Below, piece after piece: positions 48,046 to 57,682 of a DNA stretch of 64,000 bases. The stretch spans positions 71,238-135,237 of the forward strand of contig JANSYC010000002.1 in assembly GCA_024742605.1 (NCBI GenBank), written 5' to 3'. Position 1 is the first letter of the stretch; every line of letters starts with the position of its first letter. The notes beneath the pieces were generated by a model. The model was given only the letters and a program-made list of their open reading frames with translations. It was not told where the DNA came from and ran no database searches. This DNA comes from Alphaproteobacteria bacterium. Lineage in GTDB: Bacteria > Pseudomonadota > Alphaproteobacteria > Thalassobaculales > Thalassobaculaceae. The position numbers and the translations under genes were made by a program.

Positions 48046-48471
48046 ATGCTGTTGCGCAGAGCCCGCCCGGATGATCTCAGCGAAATCTATGACGTCCGCC
48101 AGACCGCAACCGAGAACCGCCTCTACGAGAGCCGCGAGGTCTTCCTGGAGATCGCGCGTCCGGTCGTCGCCGACCGGATGTGTTGGGTCTGTGAGGTGCG
48201 GAACCGGCGGATCGCGGGTTTCGGGGCCGCGATCGCGGCTTCCGGCGCGATTGATGCGCTGTATGTCCGCCCGGACATGGAAGGCCGCGGGGTCGGCAAA
48301 GGGCTGCTTCGGAAATGCTGTGATGATCTGCTGCTGCGCGGTCACCGGATCGCCTGGCTCACGACCGGCGAAGGAACCCGCGCCGAGGGCTTCTACCGCA
48401 AGCTCGGATGGCGTTCATTCGCCAGCAAAACCCCCGGTGAAGTGCTGTTTCGCCGCAGCTTGCTGCGTTGA
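48046..48471 (+). CDS. GNAT family N-acetyltransferase
   Basis: The 141-residue protein is a single GNAT domain: LRRARPDDLSEIYDVRQ at the start, the beta-strand block AIDALYVRPDMEGRGVGKGLLRKCCDDLLLRG with the acetyl-CoA pyrophosphate loop R/G-x-x-G-x-G, and a C-terminal GFYRKLGWRSF. The substrate is unknown. GTG 48043 is an alternative start; the ribosome-binding site is weak. Confidence 0.88.
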   Translation: MLLRRARPDDLSEIYDVRQTATENRLYESREVFLEIARPVVADRMCWVCEVRNRRIAGFGAAIAASGAIDALYVRPDMEGRGVGKGLLRKCCDDLLLRGHRIAWLTTGEGTRAEGFYRKLGWRSFASKTPGEVLFRRSLLR

Positions 48472-48636
48472 CACGGACAGCCTATGAGCGGAATGACAGG
48501 GCCACGAAAAATTTGCTATAAACCGTCCCTCGGAAGACCGGCACAGACCGTGTCCCCGTGGGTGGAAACCAGCGACGCCTGTCCAGCTCGGAACCCGGCC
48601 TGGACCGGCAGCGCCACAGTCTCAAGGATGACCGAG

Positions 48637-50421
48637 ATGAGTGCTTATGCGGCCCCGGTGCGCGACATGCGTTTCGTGATGAATTCTGTTGTCGGCCTCG
48701 ACCGCGTGGCCACCCTGCCCGGTCTCGAAGCCGTGGAACCGGATCTGGTCGACCAGATCCTGGAGGAAGGCAGCAGACTGGCCGTCAACGTTCTGGCGCC
48801 GCTGAACGCCGTGGGCGACAAGCAAGGCGCCAGGATCGAAAACGGGGTGGTGCGCGCCGCAGATGGGTTCGCTGAGGGCTACCGGCAGTTCATCGAGGGC
48901 GGCTGGAACGGCGCGCCCTTCGAGGAGGACTGGGGTGGGATGAATCTGCCCTGGCTGGTCTCCACCGCGCTGCAGGAAATGTGGCAGGCTTCCAATCTGG
49001 CGTTCGGTCTCTGCCCGCTGCTGACCCAGGCGGCGATAGACGCGCTGCGGGAGGTCGGCACCGACGAGCAGAAGGCGCTCTACCTGCCGAAGCTGGTCAC
49101 CGGCGAGTGGACCGGCACCATGAACCTGACCGAACCTCAGGCCGGTACCGATCTCGGCTCGATCCGGACCAAGGCCGAGCATGCCGGTGACGGGACCTAC
49201 CGGGTCCGGGGCCAGAAGATCTACATCACCTGGGGCGACCACGACATGACGGACAATATCGTCCATCTGGTCCTGGCCCGTTCGCCGGACGACATTCCGG
49301 GCGTGAAAGGCCTGTCGCTCTACATCGTACCGAAATTCATCCCAGACGCCGACGGTCGGCCGGGGATCCGCAACGACGTCAAGCCGCTGTCTCTCGAGCA
49401 CAAGCTGGGCATCCACGCCTCCCCCACCTGTATCATGGCCTATGGAGAGGCCGAGGGTGCCGTCGGCTACCTTGTCGGCGAGGAGAACCGCGGCATCGAG
49501 TACATGTTCATCATGATGAACAACGCCCGGCTGGCGGTCGGCCTGCAAGGCCTGGCGATGTCGGAGCGGGCCTATCAGCAGTCCGTGGACTACGCCAGGA
49601 ACCGGGTTCAGAGCCGCGCCCTGGCCGGCTCTCCGTCGGCCGTCGCGATCATCAACCACCCGGATGTGCGCCGGATGCTGATGACCATGCGCGCCCAGAT
49701 CGAGGCGATGCGCGGGCTGATCTACGACGTGGCCGCGATGACGGATATTGCCGACAGACATCCGGACGCGGCAACCGCCAAGGCCGCCCAGCAGCGGGTC
49801 GATCTGCTGATTCCAGTCGTGAAGGCCTGGTGCACCGATACCGGCGTGGAGATCTGCTCGACCAATGTGCAGATTCACGGGGGCATGGGCTTTGTCGAGG
49901 AGACGGGCGCGGCACAGCACTACCGCGATGTCCGGATCACGCCGATCTACGAAGGCACCAACGGCATCCAATCGCTGGATCTGGTCGGTCGCAAGGTGGC
50001 ACGGGATGGCGGAGCGGCCGCGCGGGCCTTCCTGGACGATCTGGACGCCACGCTTGCGGCGCTGAAAGCGGCGGGCGACGACACCACCATGGCCGCCACG
50101 CACAAACGATTGTCGGTGGCCCGCGACGCATTGTCCGAAGCCACCGATTGGGTGGTGGCAACGATGCCAAGTGATGCCGCGGCGGGGGCAGCCCCTTCGG
50201 CCCTATACCTGAAGCTGTTCGGGATCACGGCAGGCGGTTGGATGATGGCCCGGGCGGCCCTCGCGGCGAAGGATGGCTCCGAAGACCCGGAGTACCTGAA
50301 GGCCAAGATGACAACGGTTCGGCACTATGCCGACCATATCCTGACCCAGGCACCCGCTCTCACGGATGCGATCACCGCTGATGGAGGCACCGTGATGTCC
50401 TTCGCCGTCGACCAGTTCTGA
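48637..50421 (+). CDS. Acyl-CoA dehydrogenase, DmdC-like
   Basis: The 594-residue FAD enzyme has an N-terminal helical region beginning MSAYAAPVRDMRFVMNSVVGLD, the FAD-binding middle strand with MNLTEPQAGTDLGSIRTKA, HGGMGFVEETGAAQHYRDVRITPIYEGTNGIQSLDLVGRK, with the Glu of YEG as catalytic base, and a C-terminal acyl-CoA dehydrogenase domain (PF12806). This long type includes DmdC, the 3-methylmercaptopropionyl-CoA dehydrogenase of DMSP demethylation, but also general long-type enzymes. No other dmd genes are nearby, so the substrate is open. Confidence 0.9.
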   Translation: MSAYAAPVRDMRFVMNSVVGLDRVATLPGLEAVEPDLVDQILEEGSRLAVNVLAPLNAVGDKQGARIENGVVRAADGFAEGYRQFIEGGWNGAPFEEDWGGMNLPWLVSTALQEMWQASNLAFGLCPLLTQAAIDALREVGTDEQKALYLPKLVTGEWTGTMNLTEPQAGTDLGSIRTKAEHAGDGTYRVRGQKIYITWGDHDMTDNIVHLVLARSPDDIPGVKGLSLYIVPKFIPDADGRPGIRNDVKPLSLEHKLGIHASPTCIMAYGEAEGAVGYLVGEENRGIEYMFIMMNNARLAVGLQGLAMSERAYQQSVDYARNRVQSRALAGSPSAVAIINHPDVRRMLMTMRAQIEAMRGLIYDVAAMTDIADRHPDAATAKAAQQRVDLLIPVVKAWCTDTGVEICSTNVQIHGGMGFVEETGAAQHYRDVRITPIYEGTNGIQSLDLVGRKVARDGGAAARAFLDDLDATLAALKAAGDDTTMAATHKRLSVARDALSEATDWVVATMPSDAAAGAAPSALYLKLFGITAGGWMMARAALAAKDGSEDPEYLKAKMTTVRHYADHILTQAPALTDAITADGGTVMSFAVDQF

Positions 50422-50491
50422 GCTCCGGTTTCGGATGGCAGGGACAGCCCATCGAACGATCGGCCCTTCCCCGTATCCGGTCCTGACATTC

Positions 50492-50581
50492 GGGCTTGAG
50501 GAGCGCGGCAGCCACTAAGAACCGGTTGAAAAGGTTGCGTCATGTAGCGAATCCACATCTCTCGAGCCGCGCTCCCAGCCC
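50492..50581. other. Long interrupted inverted repeat after the acyl-CoA dehydrogenase gene
   Basis: GGGCT, a three-base gap and GGAGCGCGGC (50492-50509) pair exactly with GCCGCGCTCC, one base and AGCCC (50566-50581), leaving a 56-base loop. The structure lies 70 bases after the acyl-CoA dehydrogenase stop and may end its transcript or regulate the metal operon downstream. Confidence 0.55.
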
Positions 50582-50595
50582 CGGTCCGTGGAAAC

Positions 50596-50630
50596 ACAGA
50601 ACGATAAAATCGTAGGCAAAATGGTTCTGT
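50596..50630. promoter_or_regulatory. Candidate operator ahead of the metal RND operon
   Basis: ACAGAAC (50596-50602) and GTTCTGT (50624-50630) are exact inverted repeats, and CGAT-AAA-ATCG is nested just inside the left arm. The region is AT-rich and lies about 70 bases ahead of the adaptor gene, so it is likely part of that promoter. Confidence 0.45.
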
Positions 50631-50699
50631 ATCAGTAGGATATCCCAATCGTTTTCGATATGGATTTTGACGCGAGACGCTCTCTAGAGGGATTTGACT

Positions 50700-52472
50700 A
50701 TGTCAGGACGTCGAACTGCGGCCAATCTGGCGCTATGGGCTGCGATTTTCGCCTTGATGACGGCCGATACCTCAAATGGTCGGGCGAATAGCGACGTTGT
50801 ATCGGATACGACCGTGGGCGCGCGGGCGGACACAAATGTGCCGGTGAAACCGGCGGCGGCCAACGCACCTCGCCCGGGCCTTGACAGCGCGGATCGTGGC
50901 ACCTGGGCCTCGTGGCTCGGCGCAACAGCCATGGCGGTCGGGGAGACCGGCCAGCAGGCGGCGAGCGCCGCATACTATTTGGGTGGCGAAGTCTTGGACT
51001 CCAGCCGCATCATCGGGCTCTCTACACTGCGCGGTTTCGGATTGATCGAAGGCCCTCCGGCTCTTGGCGCCGACGGCACCACGGAAGACGGAACCGTTAG
51101 CGCCTGGGTCGACCTGGGCCTGGGCGGCGGCCCAGCGAAATCCGATACCGGACAACCCGTCATACGCAAGACAACTGGCCTCGCCGACGGCCAAGCCCAG
51201 GCGGCGATGGGTGTCGCGCATGTCGATAGCGAAAAGGGTGGTTCCCGCGGAGCACCGCTCGTGGACACCCATTCCGGGGAGTCGACGAACGAATTGATCA
51301 GCCGGGTTTCCTCGACTTCGCAATCCTTAAATCCGGCCAGGCCGGCCGGGGGATCTGTTGCGGATCTCCCGTTGCCGGTCTCCTGCGAATGGTCATCCCT
51401 GTCGCAGTCGGCCACCCCGGGCCTGAGCGCCGATGACATCGGCACGCTTACGGGGTTGGGCCTGATGGATGAGAGCGCGCGGCGCCTGTCCGACGGAACC
51501 GTGTTCTTTCCGGTCGTAACCCAACGGCTTCTTCAAGTTCGGACGGCGGTCGCATGTGACGGCCAGGTCGCCAGCACCCGGCGTTTGGTCGGACACGTGA
51601 TCGCCAATCCGACCAGCAGCGGGCTGGTCCAGGCGGAACAGGACGGCCGGGTCGAAAAGGGCGCGTTCGGGTTCCCGGTGATCGGCCAGAAGGTGCAGCA
51701 GGGAGAACTTCTCGCCTATCTCAGTCCAATTCTGTCGACCAGCGAACGCGCGCAGCTCAACCGGGAAATCGAGACCCTCAGAGGCATGGTCGCCGCCAAG
51801 GAGTTGGAGATTGCGCGGACACGTGAGATGCCGCTGCTGCCATTTCGTGACGGCCGCATCCTGTCGTTGCGGCTTGAGCTGAACACGCTGAAATCCCAAC
51901 GCGACGCGCTGATCGAAGGCCTTGACGGACGCCAGCCTCTGGTCGCCTCGGTGTCTGGCGTCATCGTGGAGTCTCAGGTGCGGGTGGGGCAGGTGATCGA
52001 GGCCCGCCATGTACTCTGGGAAATCGCCGATGCTGACGACCTTTGGGTCGAAGCGGAGATGTTCGACGGCCAGCCACTGAATGTGGTCCCGGGTTCGACG
52101 GCGGTGACGTCGGGAGGATTGGAGATGGGCCTAAAGTTCATCGGCGCCGGGCTCTCGACAACGGAATCTCAGGCGTCTCCCGTGCAATTTCAGGTCACGT
52201 CGATTCCGGAAGGTGTCCGGATCGGCGAACGGGTTGTCGTCAATCTCCGCGAAGGCGGACTGCAGTCCGGGACCCTGATCCCCAAGAGCGCGATGCTCCG
52301 CCGGCCGAACGGCGAGATGGTCGTGTGGTCTTCGTTCGGCCCCGAACGCTTTGAAGCCCTGAAAGTCGACTGGAAGCCCGTCGATGGCAGCACGGTTCTG
52401 ATCGAAGCGGGTATTTCCCCGGGAATGCGGGTCGTGGTCGACGGCGCATCCCTCCTGTCCGAGGTGAGATGA
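50700..52472 (+). CDS. RND efflux periplasmic adaptor (HlyD/CusB-like) with long N-terminal extension
   Basis: The protein of about 590 residues has an N-terminal hydrophobic signal segment (about 8-30) and then roughly 200 residues I cannot assign. The C-terminal part is a normal membrane fusion protein: a lipoyl/barrel region, the coiled-coil hairpin around SERAQLNREIETLRGMVAAKELEIARTREM with QLRLELNTLKSQRDAL-type heptads, a beta-barrel (VLWEIADADDLWVEAEMFD) and a C-terminal membrane-proximal domain ending ISPGMRVVVDGASLLSEV. It is coupled (ATGA) to the His-rich accessory gene. It bridges the RND pump to an outer-membrane channel, which is not encoded nearby. Confidence 0.85.
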   Translation: MSGRRTAANLALWAAIFALMTADTSNGRANSDVVSDTTVGARADTNVPVKPAAANAPRPGLDSADRGTWASWLGATAMAVGETGQQAASAAYYLGGEVLDSSRIIGLSTLRGFGLIEGPPALGADGTTEDGTVSAWVDLGLGGGPAKSDTGQPVIRKTTGLADGQAQAAMGVAHVDSEKGGSRGAPLVDTHSGESTNELISRVSSTSQSLNPARPAGGSVADLPLPVSCEWSSLSQSATPGLSADDIGTLTGLGLMDESARRLSDGTVFFPVVTQRLLQVRTAVACDGQVASTRRLVGHVIANPTSSGLVQAEQDGRVEKGAFGFPVIGQKVQQGELLAYLSPILSTSERAQLNREIETLRGMVAAKELEIARTREMPLLPFRDGRILSLRLELNTLKSQRDALIEGLDGRQPLVASVSGVIVESQVRVGQVIEARHVLWEIADADDLWVEAEMFDGQPLNVVPGSTAVTSGGLEMGLKFIGAGLSTTESQASPVQFQVTSIPEGVRIGERVVVNLREGGLQSGTLIPKSAMLRRPNGEMVVWSSFGPERFEALKVDWKPVDGSTVLIEAGISPGMRVVVDGASLLSEVR

Positions 52473-53203
52473 AGATGATCCAGATGCTTGAGCGACAGAA
52501 CGGCGCCAAGACCGCCCGCCCGGGACGCTTGAAGATCGGAGCGTTGCTGGCATCGGCGCTGATCCTCGGCTGGACCGCGCCGGGTCTTGCCCATGAAGGC
52601 CACAACCATGGGGACGAGGTCGAGCGTCCGCCTGCGGATCTTCAGGATCTGAAACCGCGCGCCGTCGCCACCGGGGCCGCGTTCCAACTGGTTGGGATTC
52701 CGGTTTCGGGCGCGCTTGCGATCTTCATCGACAGTGTGGCCAGCAACACCCCGGTCACCGGAGCGTTTGTCGAACTGATGACCGCGGGCGACGCGACGCT
52801 TGTTGCCGAAGAAGTGGTGCCGGGCCTCTACATGGCGTCACCCTGGCCGCCTCTGGGCGTTTCGCCGGACCAACTGGTCGGTTCGGAGGTCATCACGACA
52901 ATCGTGGCGGAGGATGGTGACGATCTTCTGCTGGTCCGCCTCCCCGATGGGGTCGCCAACCCGACCGGTGCTGAGACCGCCGGGACCGGCGCCGAAGCCG
53001 CGGTCGGGACCAAGGTCGCCTCGATGGTCTCGAGCGACGCGGAAAGCTGGGGCGGCAGTGCCCTGCTCATCCTGGCGGGAAGTATCCTGTCCCTTGCCGG
53101 TGTCTTCGCGGGCCTCCGCAATCGCGGGGTCGGCCGGTGGATCGGGTTCGGGGCGATCGCGATGGGCGCCGTGATCGGAATGTCCTCCTCAGGTATCGTC
53201 TGA
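52469..53203 (+). CDS. His-rich, membrane-anchored accessory protein of the RND operon
   Basis: The 244-residue protein has a signal peptide (about 20-41) followed directly by A-H-E-G-H-N-H-G-D-E, a probable metal-binding segment, then a beta-rich periplasmic domain (about 50-150), and two C-terminal transmembrane helices (about 192-212 and 222-240). It begins at ATG 52469 inside the adaptor stop. A role in handing metal to the pump is plausible, but I do not recognise a family. Confidence 0.75.
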   Translation: MKMIQMLERQNGAKTARPGRLKIGALLASALILGWTAPGLAHEGHNHGDEVERPPADLQDLKPRAVATGAAFQLVGIPVSGALAIFIDSVASNTPVTGAFVELMTAGDATLVAEEVVPGLYMASPWPPLGVSPDQLVGSEVITTIVAEDGDDLLLVRLPDGVANPTGAETAGTGAEAAVGTKVASMVSSDAESWGGSALLILAGSILSLAGVFAGLRNRGVGRWIGFGAIAMGAVIGMSSSGIV

Positions 53204-53261
53204 CGGTTCTTCATCCGCTCTTGTGCGGTATGTGACCAATCATCCAGGAGCAGACCGTTAG

Positions 53262-56200
53262 ATGTTTTCGTATGTGGTCGATCAGAGCCTCCGCAACCGG
53301 CTTTTTGTCGTGGTCATCGCGCTTATCATGTTGGGGTACGGCGCGTTCACCCTGACCCGGATGCCGGTCGATGTGTTTCCGGACCTGACCCGACCCACCG
53401 TGACCCTCATCACCGAAGTCGGTGGCTTGTCGGCGGAAGAGGTCGAGGCACTCGTCACCTACCCGATCGAGACCGGCATGGTCGGCATGCCCGGGCTGGA
53501 ACGGGTCCGCAGCGTGTCCAGCCGAGGCCTGTCCATGGTCTATCTGGAGTTCGGCTGGGACACGGATGTCTACCAGGACCGCCAGTTCGTGGTCGAACGG
53601 ATGGAACAGGTCTCCGAGAGCCTGCCGGAGGACGTGGTTCCCTTCATGACACCGATGTCGTCCATCATGGGCGAGATCATGCTGATGGGGTTCACCGGCG
53701 ACGGAATCTCTCCGATGGCCCTGCGGGAACTCGTCGACTGGGTCGTGCGACCACGGATCATGGCGATTTCCGGCGTCGCCCAGGTGATCCCGATCGGCGG
53801 CGAAGTCCGACAACTCCGGGTCACGCCCGATCCGGAGCGAATGATGGCGCTGGGGATCACGGTGGATGATCTGACCGGCGCGCTCGAAAATTTCGGATTG
53901 AACACCGGCGGCGGGTTTATCGAGCAGGCGGGTCGCGAATACGTCATTCGAAATGTCGGCCCCGGCCACCGCCCCGAAGACGTGCGCGATCTGCGGATCG
54001 CCGATCGTGGCGGCATAGCGGTGCCTTTGAAGCAGATCGCCGATGTTGGCTACGCCGCCGCCACCAAACGCGGAGATGCCGGGTTCAACGGGCAATCGGC
54101 GGTCATCGTGTCGGTGATGAAGCAGCCCGGCGTGGACACACTCGCACTCGTCTCGGAAGTCAAAACGGCCATGGCCGCCCTGTCTTCGAGCTTCCCCGAC
54201 GGCGTCCAGGTTCACGAGCCGATTTACGATCAGAGCGATTTCATCTCGACCTCGGTCGACAATGTGGAGACCGTGCTGATCGAGGCCTCGATCGTGGTCA
54301 CCATCGTCCTGGCCGTGTTTCTGGTGAACGCCCGCACCACCCTGATCTCGCTGAGCGCGATCCCGGTTTCCGCCATGGTCGCAATCCTGGTGCTGCACGC
54401 CATGGGGCAGTCGATCAACACCATGACCTTGGGCGGGCTCGCGATTGCGATCGGGGAGCTAGTCGACGATGCGGTGGTGGGTGTCGAGAACGTGTTTCGC
54501 CGCCTGCGTCTCAACGCGGCCTCAAGCCGTCCCAGACCGGCGATGGAGGTGATCGCGGAGGCCTCGATCGAAGTCCGGTCCGGAATCATGATTGCAACAA
54601 TCATCATCGTGGTGGTTCTGGTTCCGCTCTACGCGCTCTCGGGCATCGAAGGCCGGATGTTCGCGCCGTTCGCGACCGCCTATATCATCGCGATCCTGGC
54701 GAGCCTGGTGACCGCCGTCATGCTGACCCCGGTCATGTGCTACTACCTGCTGCCGAACACCCCGCTGCTGCACAAGGGCGACGGCGCGGTGCTGAACTGG
54801 CTGAAAGGGATCAACCGGAAGATCGTCGCCTGGGCCCTTGGGCGAGCCAAGGCCGTGCTCGCGGTCTCCATCGTCGGCGCCTTCCTCATCGGTTCGACCG
54901 CCCTGCTCCTGCCTCGGGTCTTCATGCCGACCACGAACGAGGGCTCGATCGTGGTCCTGGTTCAAATGCCCGCCGGCACATCTCTGGGAGAGTCGACCCG
55001 GATCGGCCAGACGATCGAAAACGTCATCATGCAGGTGCCCGAAGTGTTGGCGGTCGGCCGCCGCAGTGGTCGGGCCGAGCTTGATGAGCATGCTGAGAAC
55101 GTCAATGTGAGTGAGATCAACGTCCGGCTGGATCGCAGCGGGCGCAGCAGCCAAACCGTGCGGGACGAGATCCGTGAACGTCTCAACCCCTTTCCGATTC
55201 GGGTGATCATGGACGAGCCGCTGTCGCACCGGATCGATCACATGATCTCCGGCGTTCGGGCCAAGATCGCGCTGAAGCTGTTCGGCGACGACCTGGACGT
55301 CCTTCAGACGATCGCGCAGGGCTTCGAAGGAAAACTCCGCGACATTCCCGGCATCGATGATGTCGGCGTCTCGACCCAGGCGAGGCTGCCGCAGATCTCG
55401 ATTTCGGTGGACGCGGAGCGGGCATCCGCCTATGGGATCGCGCCTTCCGAGGTACTGCAAACCATCCAGAACCTGACCCTGGGCACCAATGCTGCCGAGG
55501 TTTTCGAGGGGGAACGCCGCTTCGATCTGGTGGTGCGCATGAAGGACTCGGACCGGACCAGCGAGCGGCTGATGTCGCTGCTGATTTCCACGCCCCGCGG
55601 TCATGTGCCGCTGTCCACCTTTGCCGAAATCTCCGAGTCAGACGGCCCGAACAACATCAACCGGGAGAATATGCGCCGCCGCGTGGTCGTCCGTGCCAAT
55701 GCGTCGGGAGATGACATGAGCGAGGTGGTCGAGGCGATCAAACAGACCGTCGCCGAAACCAAGCTGCCCTCCGGGTATTTCGCGGTGTTGGACGGCACGT
55801 TCCGCGCCGAGGAAAGCGCATCGAAGGCCATTCTGATCCTGTCGATCGCGTCCCTGGCCATGATTTTCGTGGTGCTCTATTCACGCTACAAGCGGGCCAG
55901 TCTCTGCCTCATGATCATGGCGATCATTCCGATGGCGACGGTGGGCGGTATCGTCGGGCTGTGGGTGGCGGGTCTGCCGCTCTCGATAGCCGCGATGTTC
56001 GGCTTCGTGACCCTTGCGGGGATCACCGCGCGGAACGGGATCCTGAAGATCAGTCACTACATCAATCTGGTCCTGTACGAAGGGGAGCGGTTCAACGACG
56101 CCCTGATGATTCGGGGCAGCGAGGAACGCCTGGCCCCGGTTCTCATGACCAGCGTCTCGGCCGGCCTGGCCCTGATCCCGCTGCTGTTCGGCGGTGACGT

Positions 56201-56372
56201 CCCGGGTAAGGAGATCCTGCATCCAATCGCAGTGGTGATTTTCAGCGGACTGATCAGCGCACTGCTTCTGGACACTTTCCTGACGCCGGTCCTGTTCCGG
56301 CTTTTCGGAGAGAATGCATTGAAATACCTGCAGGGCATGGCCGACGCCAGAGCCTTGAAGGAAGCCTTTTAG
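53262..56372 (+). CDS. Heavy-metal RND efflux pump, CzcA/CusA-type
   Basis: The 1036-residue protein has the twelve-helix RND architecture with two large periplasmic loops: N-terminal helix FVVVIALIMLGYGAFTLTRMPVDVFPDL, the intramembrane GELVDDAVVGVENVF block, with charged proton-relay residues, and a C-terminal repeat with AMFGFVTLAGITARNGILKISHY. Early porter sequence (EEVEALVTYPIETGMVGMPGLERVRSVSSRGLSMVYLEF) is of the HME type, which exports Cu, Ag, Co, Zn or Cd. It lies 58 bases after the accessory gene. The metal cannot be told by reading alone. Confidence 0.95.
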   Translation: MFSYVVDQSLRNRLFVVVIALIMLGYGAFTLTRMPVDVFPDLTRPTVTLITEVGGLSAEEVEALVTYPIETGMVGMPGLERVRSVSSRGLSMVYLEFGWDTDVYQDRQFVVERMEQVSESLPEDVVPFMTPMSSIMGEIMLMGFTGDGISPMALRELVDWVVRPRIMAISGVAQVIPIGGEVRQLRVTPDPERMMALGITVDDLTGALENFGLNTGGGFIEQAGREYVIRNVGPGHRPEDVRDLRIADRGGIAVPLKQIADVGYAAATKRGDAGFNGQSAVIVSVMKQPGVDTLALVSEVKTAMAALSSSFPDGVQVHEPIYDQSDFISTSVDNVETVLIEASIVVTIVLAVFLVNARTTLISLSAIPVSAMVAILVLHAMGQSINTMTLGGLAIAIGELVDDAVVGVENVFRRLRLNAASSRPRPAMEVIAEASIEVRSGIMIATIIIVVVLVPLYALSGIEGRMFAPFATAYIIAILASLVTAVMLTPVMCYYLLPNTPLLHKGDGAVLNWLKGINRKIVAWALGRAKAVLAVSIVGAFLIGSTALLLPRVFMPTTNEGSIVVLVQMPAGTSLGESTRIGQTIENVIMQVPEVLAVGRRSGRAELDEHAENVNVSEINVRLDRSGRSSQTVRDEIRERLNPFPIRVIMDEPLSHRIDHMISGVRAKIALKLFGDDLDVLQTIAQGFEGKLRDIPGIDDVGVSTQARLPQISISVDAERASAYGIAPSEVLQTIQNLTLGTNAAEVFEGERRFDLVVRMKDSDRTSERLMSLLISTPRGHVPLSTFAEISESDGPNNINRENMRRRVVVRANASGDDMSEVVEAIKQTVAETKLPSGYFAVLDGTFRAEESASKAILILSIASLAMIFVVLYSRYKRASLCLMIMAIIPMATVGGIVGLWVAGLPLSIAAMFGFVTLAGITARNGILKISHYINLVLYEGERFNDALMIRGSEERLAPVLMTSVSAGLALIPLLFGGDVPGKEILHPIAVVIFSGLISALLLDTFLTPVLFRLFGENALKYLQGMADARALKEAF

Positions 56373-56416
56373 TTCTACACGACATGCCGGAGATCCGGCT
56401 TGAGAGGAGCTGTCCG

Positions 56417-56839
56417 ATGATTTCTTACGTCCCCCGCCTCGCCCGGGTGCTCACGGTCTGCATGGCCGTGGCCGGCGGTCTGGCAATGTCCATGCCCGCT
56501 CTGGCGCAAAGCTCGCATGAACACTCGCACGACGAAGGTCCCCATGGCGGCCAGATCGCAGAAGTCGGTCCCTATGATGCAGAGATCGTTCTCGAAGACG
56601 GGGAAATCCGAATCTACGTGATGACCCACGACGATCCGGCGGCTGCGGTCGCCGTCAGCGGCGGGGACGTCGTCGTGCTCACCGGCGGCGGCAGCAAAAA
56701 GATCACCCTCAGCCCCGATGGTGACTCACTGCTCGGCAAGCCCGATTTCGAGATCGAGGAAGACGCCAAGGCCGTGATTCGGGTCACAACCGCGGACGGC
56801 AAGACGCATGCCGGCAAGGCTCAGATCGAGACGGATTAA
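56417..56839 (+). CDS. Small secreted His-rich protein of the RND operon
   Basis: The 140-residue protein has a signal peptide (about 5-30) ending ALAQS, followed by H-E-H-S-H-D-E-G-P-H-G-G, a likely metal site, then a beta-rich domain of about 90 residues (IVLEDGEIRIYVMTHDDPAAAVAVSGGDVVVL). It resembles the N-terminal part of CzcB-type adaptors or CusF-like metal chaperones in role rather than in clear sequence. AGGAG lies seven bases ahead of ATG 56417. Confidence 0.75.
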   Translation: MISYVPRLARVLTVCMAVAGGLAMSMPALAQSSHEHSHDEGPHGGQIAEVGPYDAEIVLEDGEIRIYVMTHDDPAAAVAVSGGDVVVLTGGGSKKITLSPDGDSLLGKPDFEIEEDAKAVIRVTTADGKTHAGKAQIETD

Positions 56840-56877
56840 GGTGTCTCCCAAACCCGCAACGGCATAGAGTCCAAATC

Positions 56878-57669
56878 ATGGGATATGATATCGGACTCTA
56901 TCTGGCCAGCGTTCCACTGGAAACTGCGGTGCCGCTGTTCCTGGCCGTAGGCATCCTGGTTTCGATCCTCGGCTCGTGGGTGGTGAATTCGATATTCACC
57001 CCCTTTGAGCTTGAGGCGAACAATGGGGTTGGCGGCGCCAAATTTGCTTTTCTCGGAGAGGTTTACGCCGTCACGCTGGGTCTGGCGCTGATCGGCGCCT
57101 TCGATCATTACACCACCTCTCAGACCAATGCCCAGAAGGAGGCCGCCACCCTGGCCAGCCTGAAGGGAGCAGCAGAGGTCTACAATCTCCCGGAACAGGC
57201 TGCCGACCAGCGCGCCATGCACGACGCCGTGACGGCATATGCGCGGGCCGTCGTGGATCGGGAATGGGGGGTCATGAGCTACGGGATCGCCGATACCGAA
57301 GTCTCAATCCGATTGGGGGAAATCCGGGCTGCCTTTCTCGGCGCAGATCCTCTGACGGCAGGACAACAGGCGCTTCAACAAAACACTGTCGAATGGGTGC
57401 GTCAGCTCAGCGAATATCGCACCCTACGACTGACGACGGTTTCAAGGTCTCTGGTGGCTCTTGTCTGGATCGTCGTGATTGTCGGGACCCTAACCGCCAT
57501 CATATTTCCCTGGTTTTTCGGGACCTTCAACATCCTGGCCCAGGGAGCCATGTCCGCGCTCTTGGTGTCGTTCCTGATGCTGCATCTGCTCGTGATTCTA
57601 CAGCTCAGTTATCCGTTCGTCGGCGATGCGTCGATCAGTTCGGCCGCCTTCCTGGATGTGATGCGATAG
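56878..57669 (+). CDS. DUF4239-like (bestrophin-related) membrane protein
   Basis: The 263-residue protein has four probable transmembrane helices (about 15-38, 54-76, 190-215 and 222-245) with a soluble central part. The segment FAFLGEVYAVTLGLALIGAFDHYTTSQTNAQKEAATLASL matches the DUF4239 pattern of a conserved helix pair followed by an acidic, Ala-rich helix. Some family members may be ion channels. It lies 38 bases after the His-rich gene; whether it belongs with the metal operon or the mitofilin-like cluster is unclear. Confidence 0.7.
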   Translation: MGYDIGLYLASVPLETAVPLFLAVGILVSILGSWVVNSIFTPFELEANNGVGGAKFAFLGEVYAVTLGLALIGAFDHYTTSQTNAQKEAATLASLKGAAEVYNLPEQAADQRAMHDAVTAYARAVVDREWGVMSYGIADTEVSIRLGEIRAAFLGADPLTAGQQALQQNTVEWVRQLSEYRTLRLTTVSRSLVALVWIVVIVGTLTAIIFPWFFGTFNILAQGAMSALLVSFLMLHLLVILQLSYPFVGDASISSAAFLDVMR

Positions 57670-57682
57670 CGACTTTATGCTG

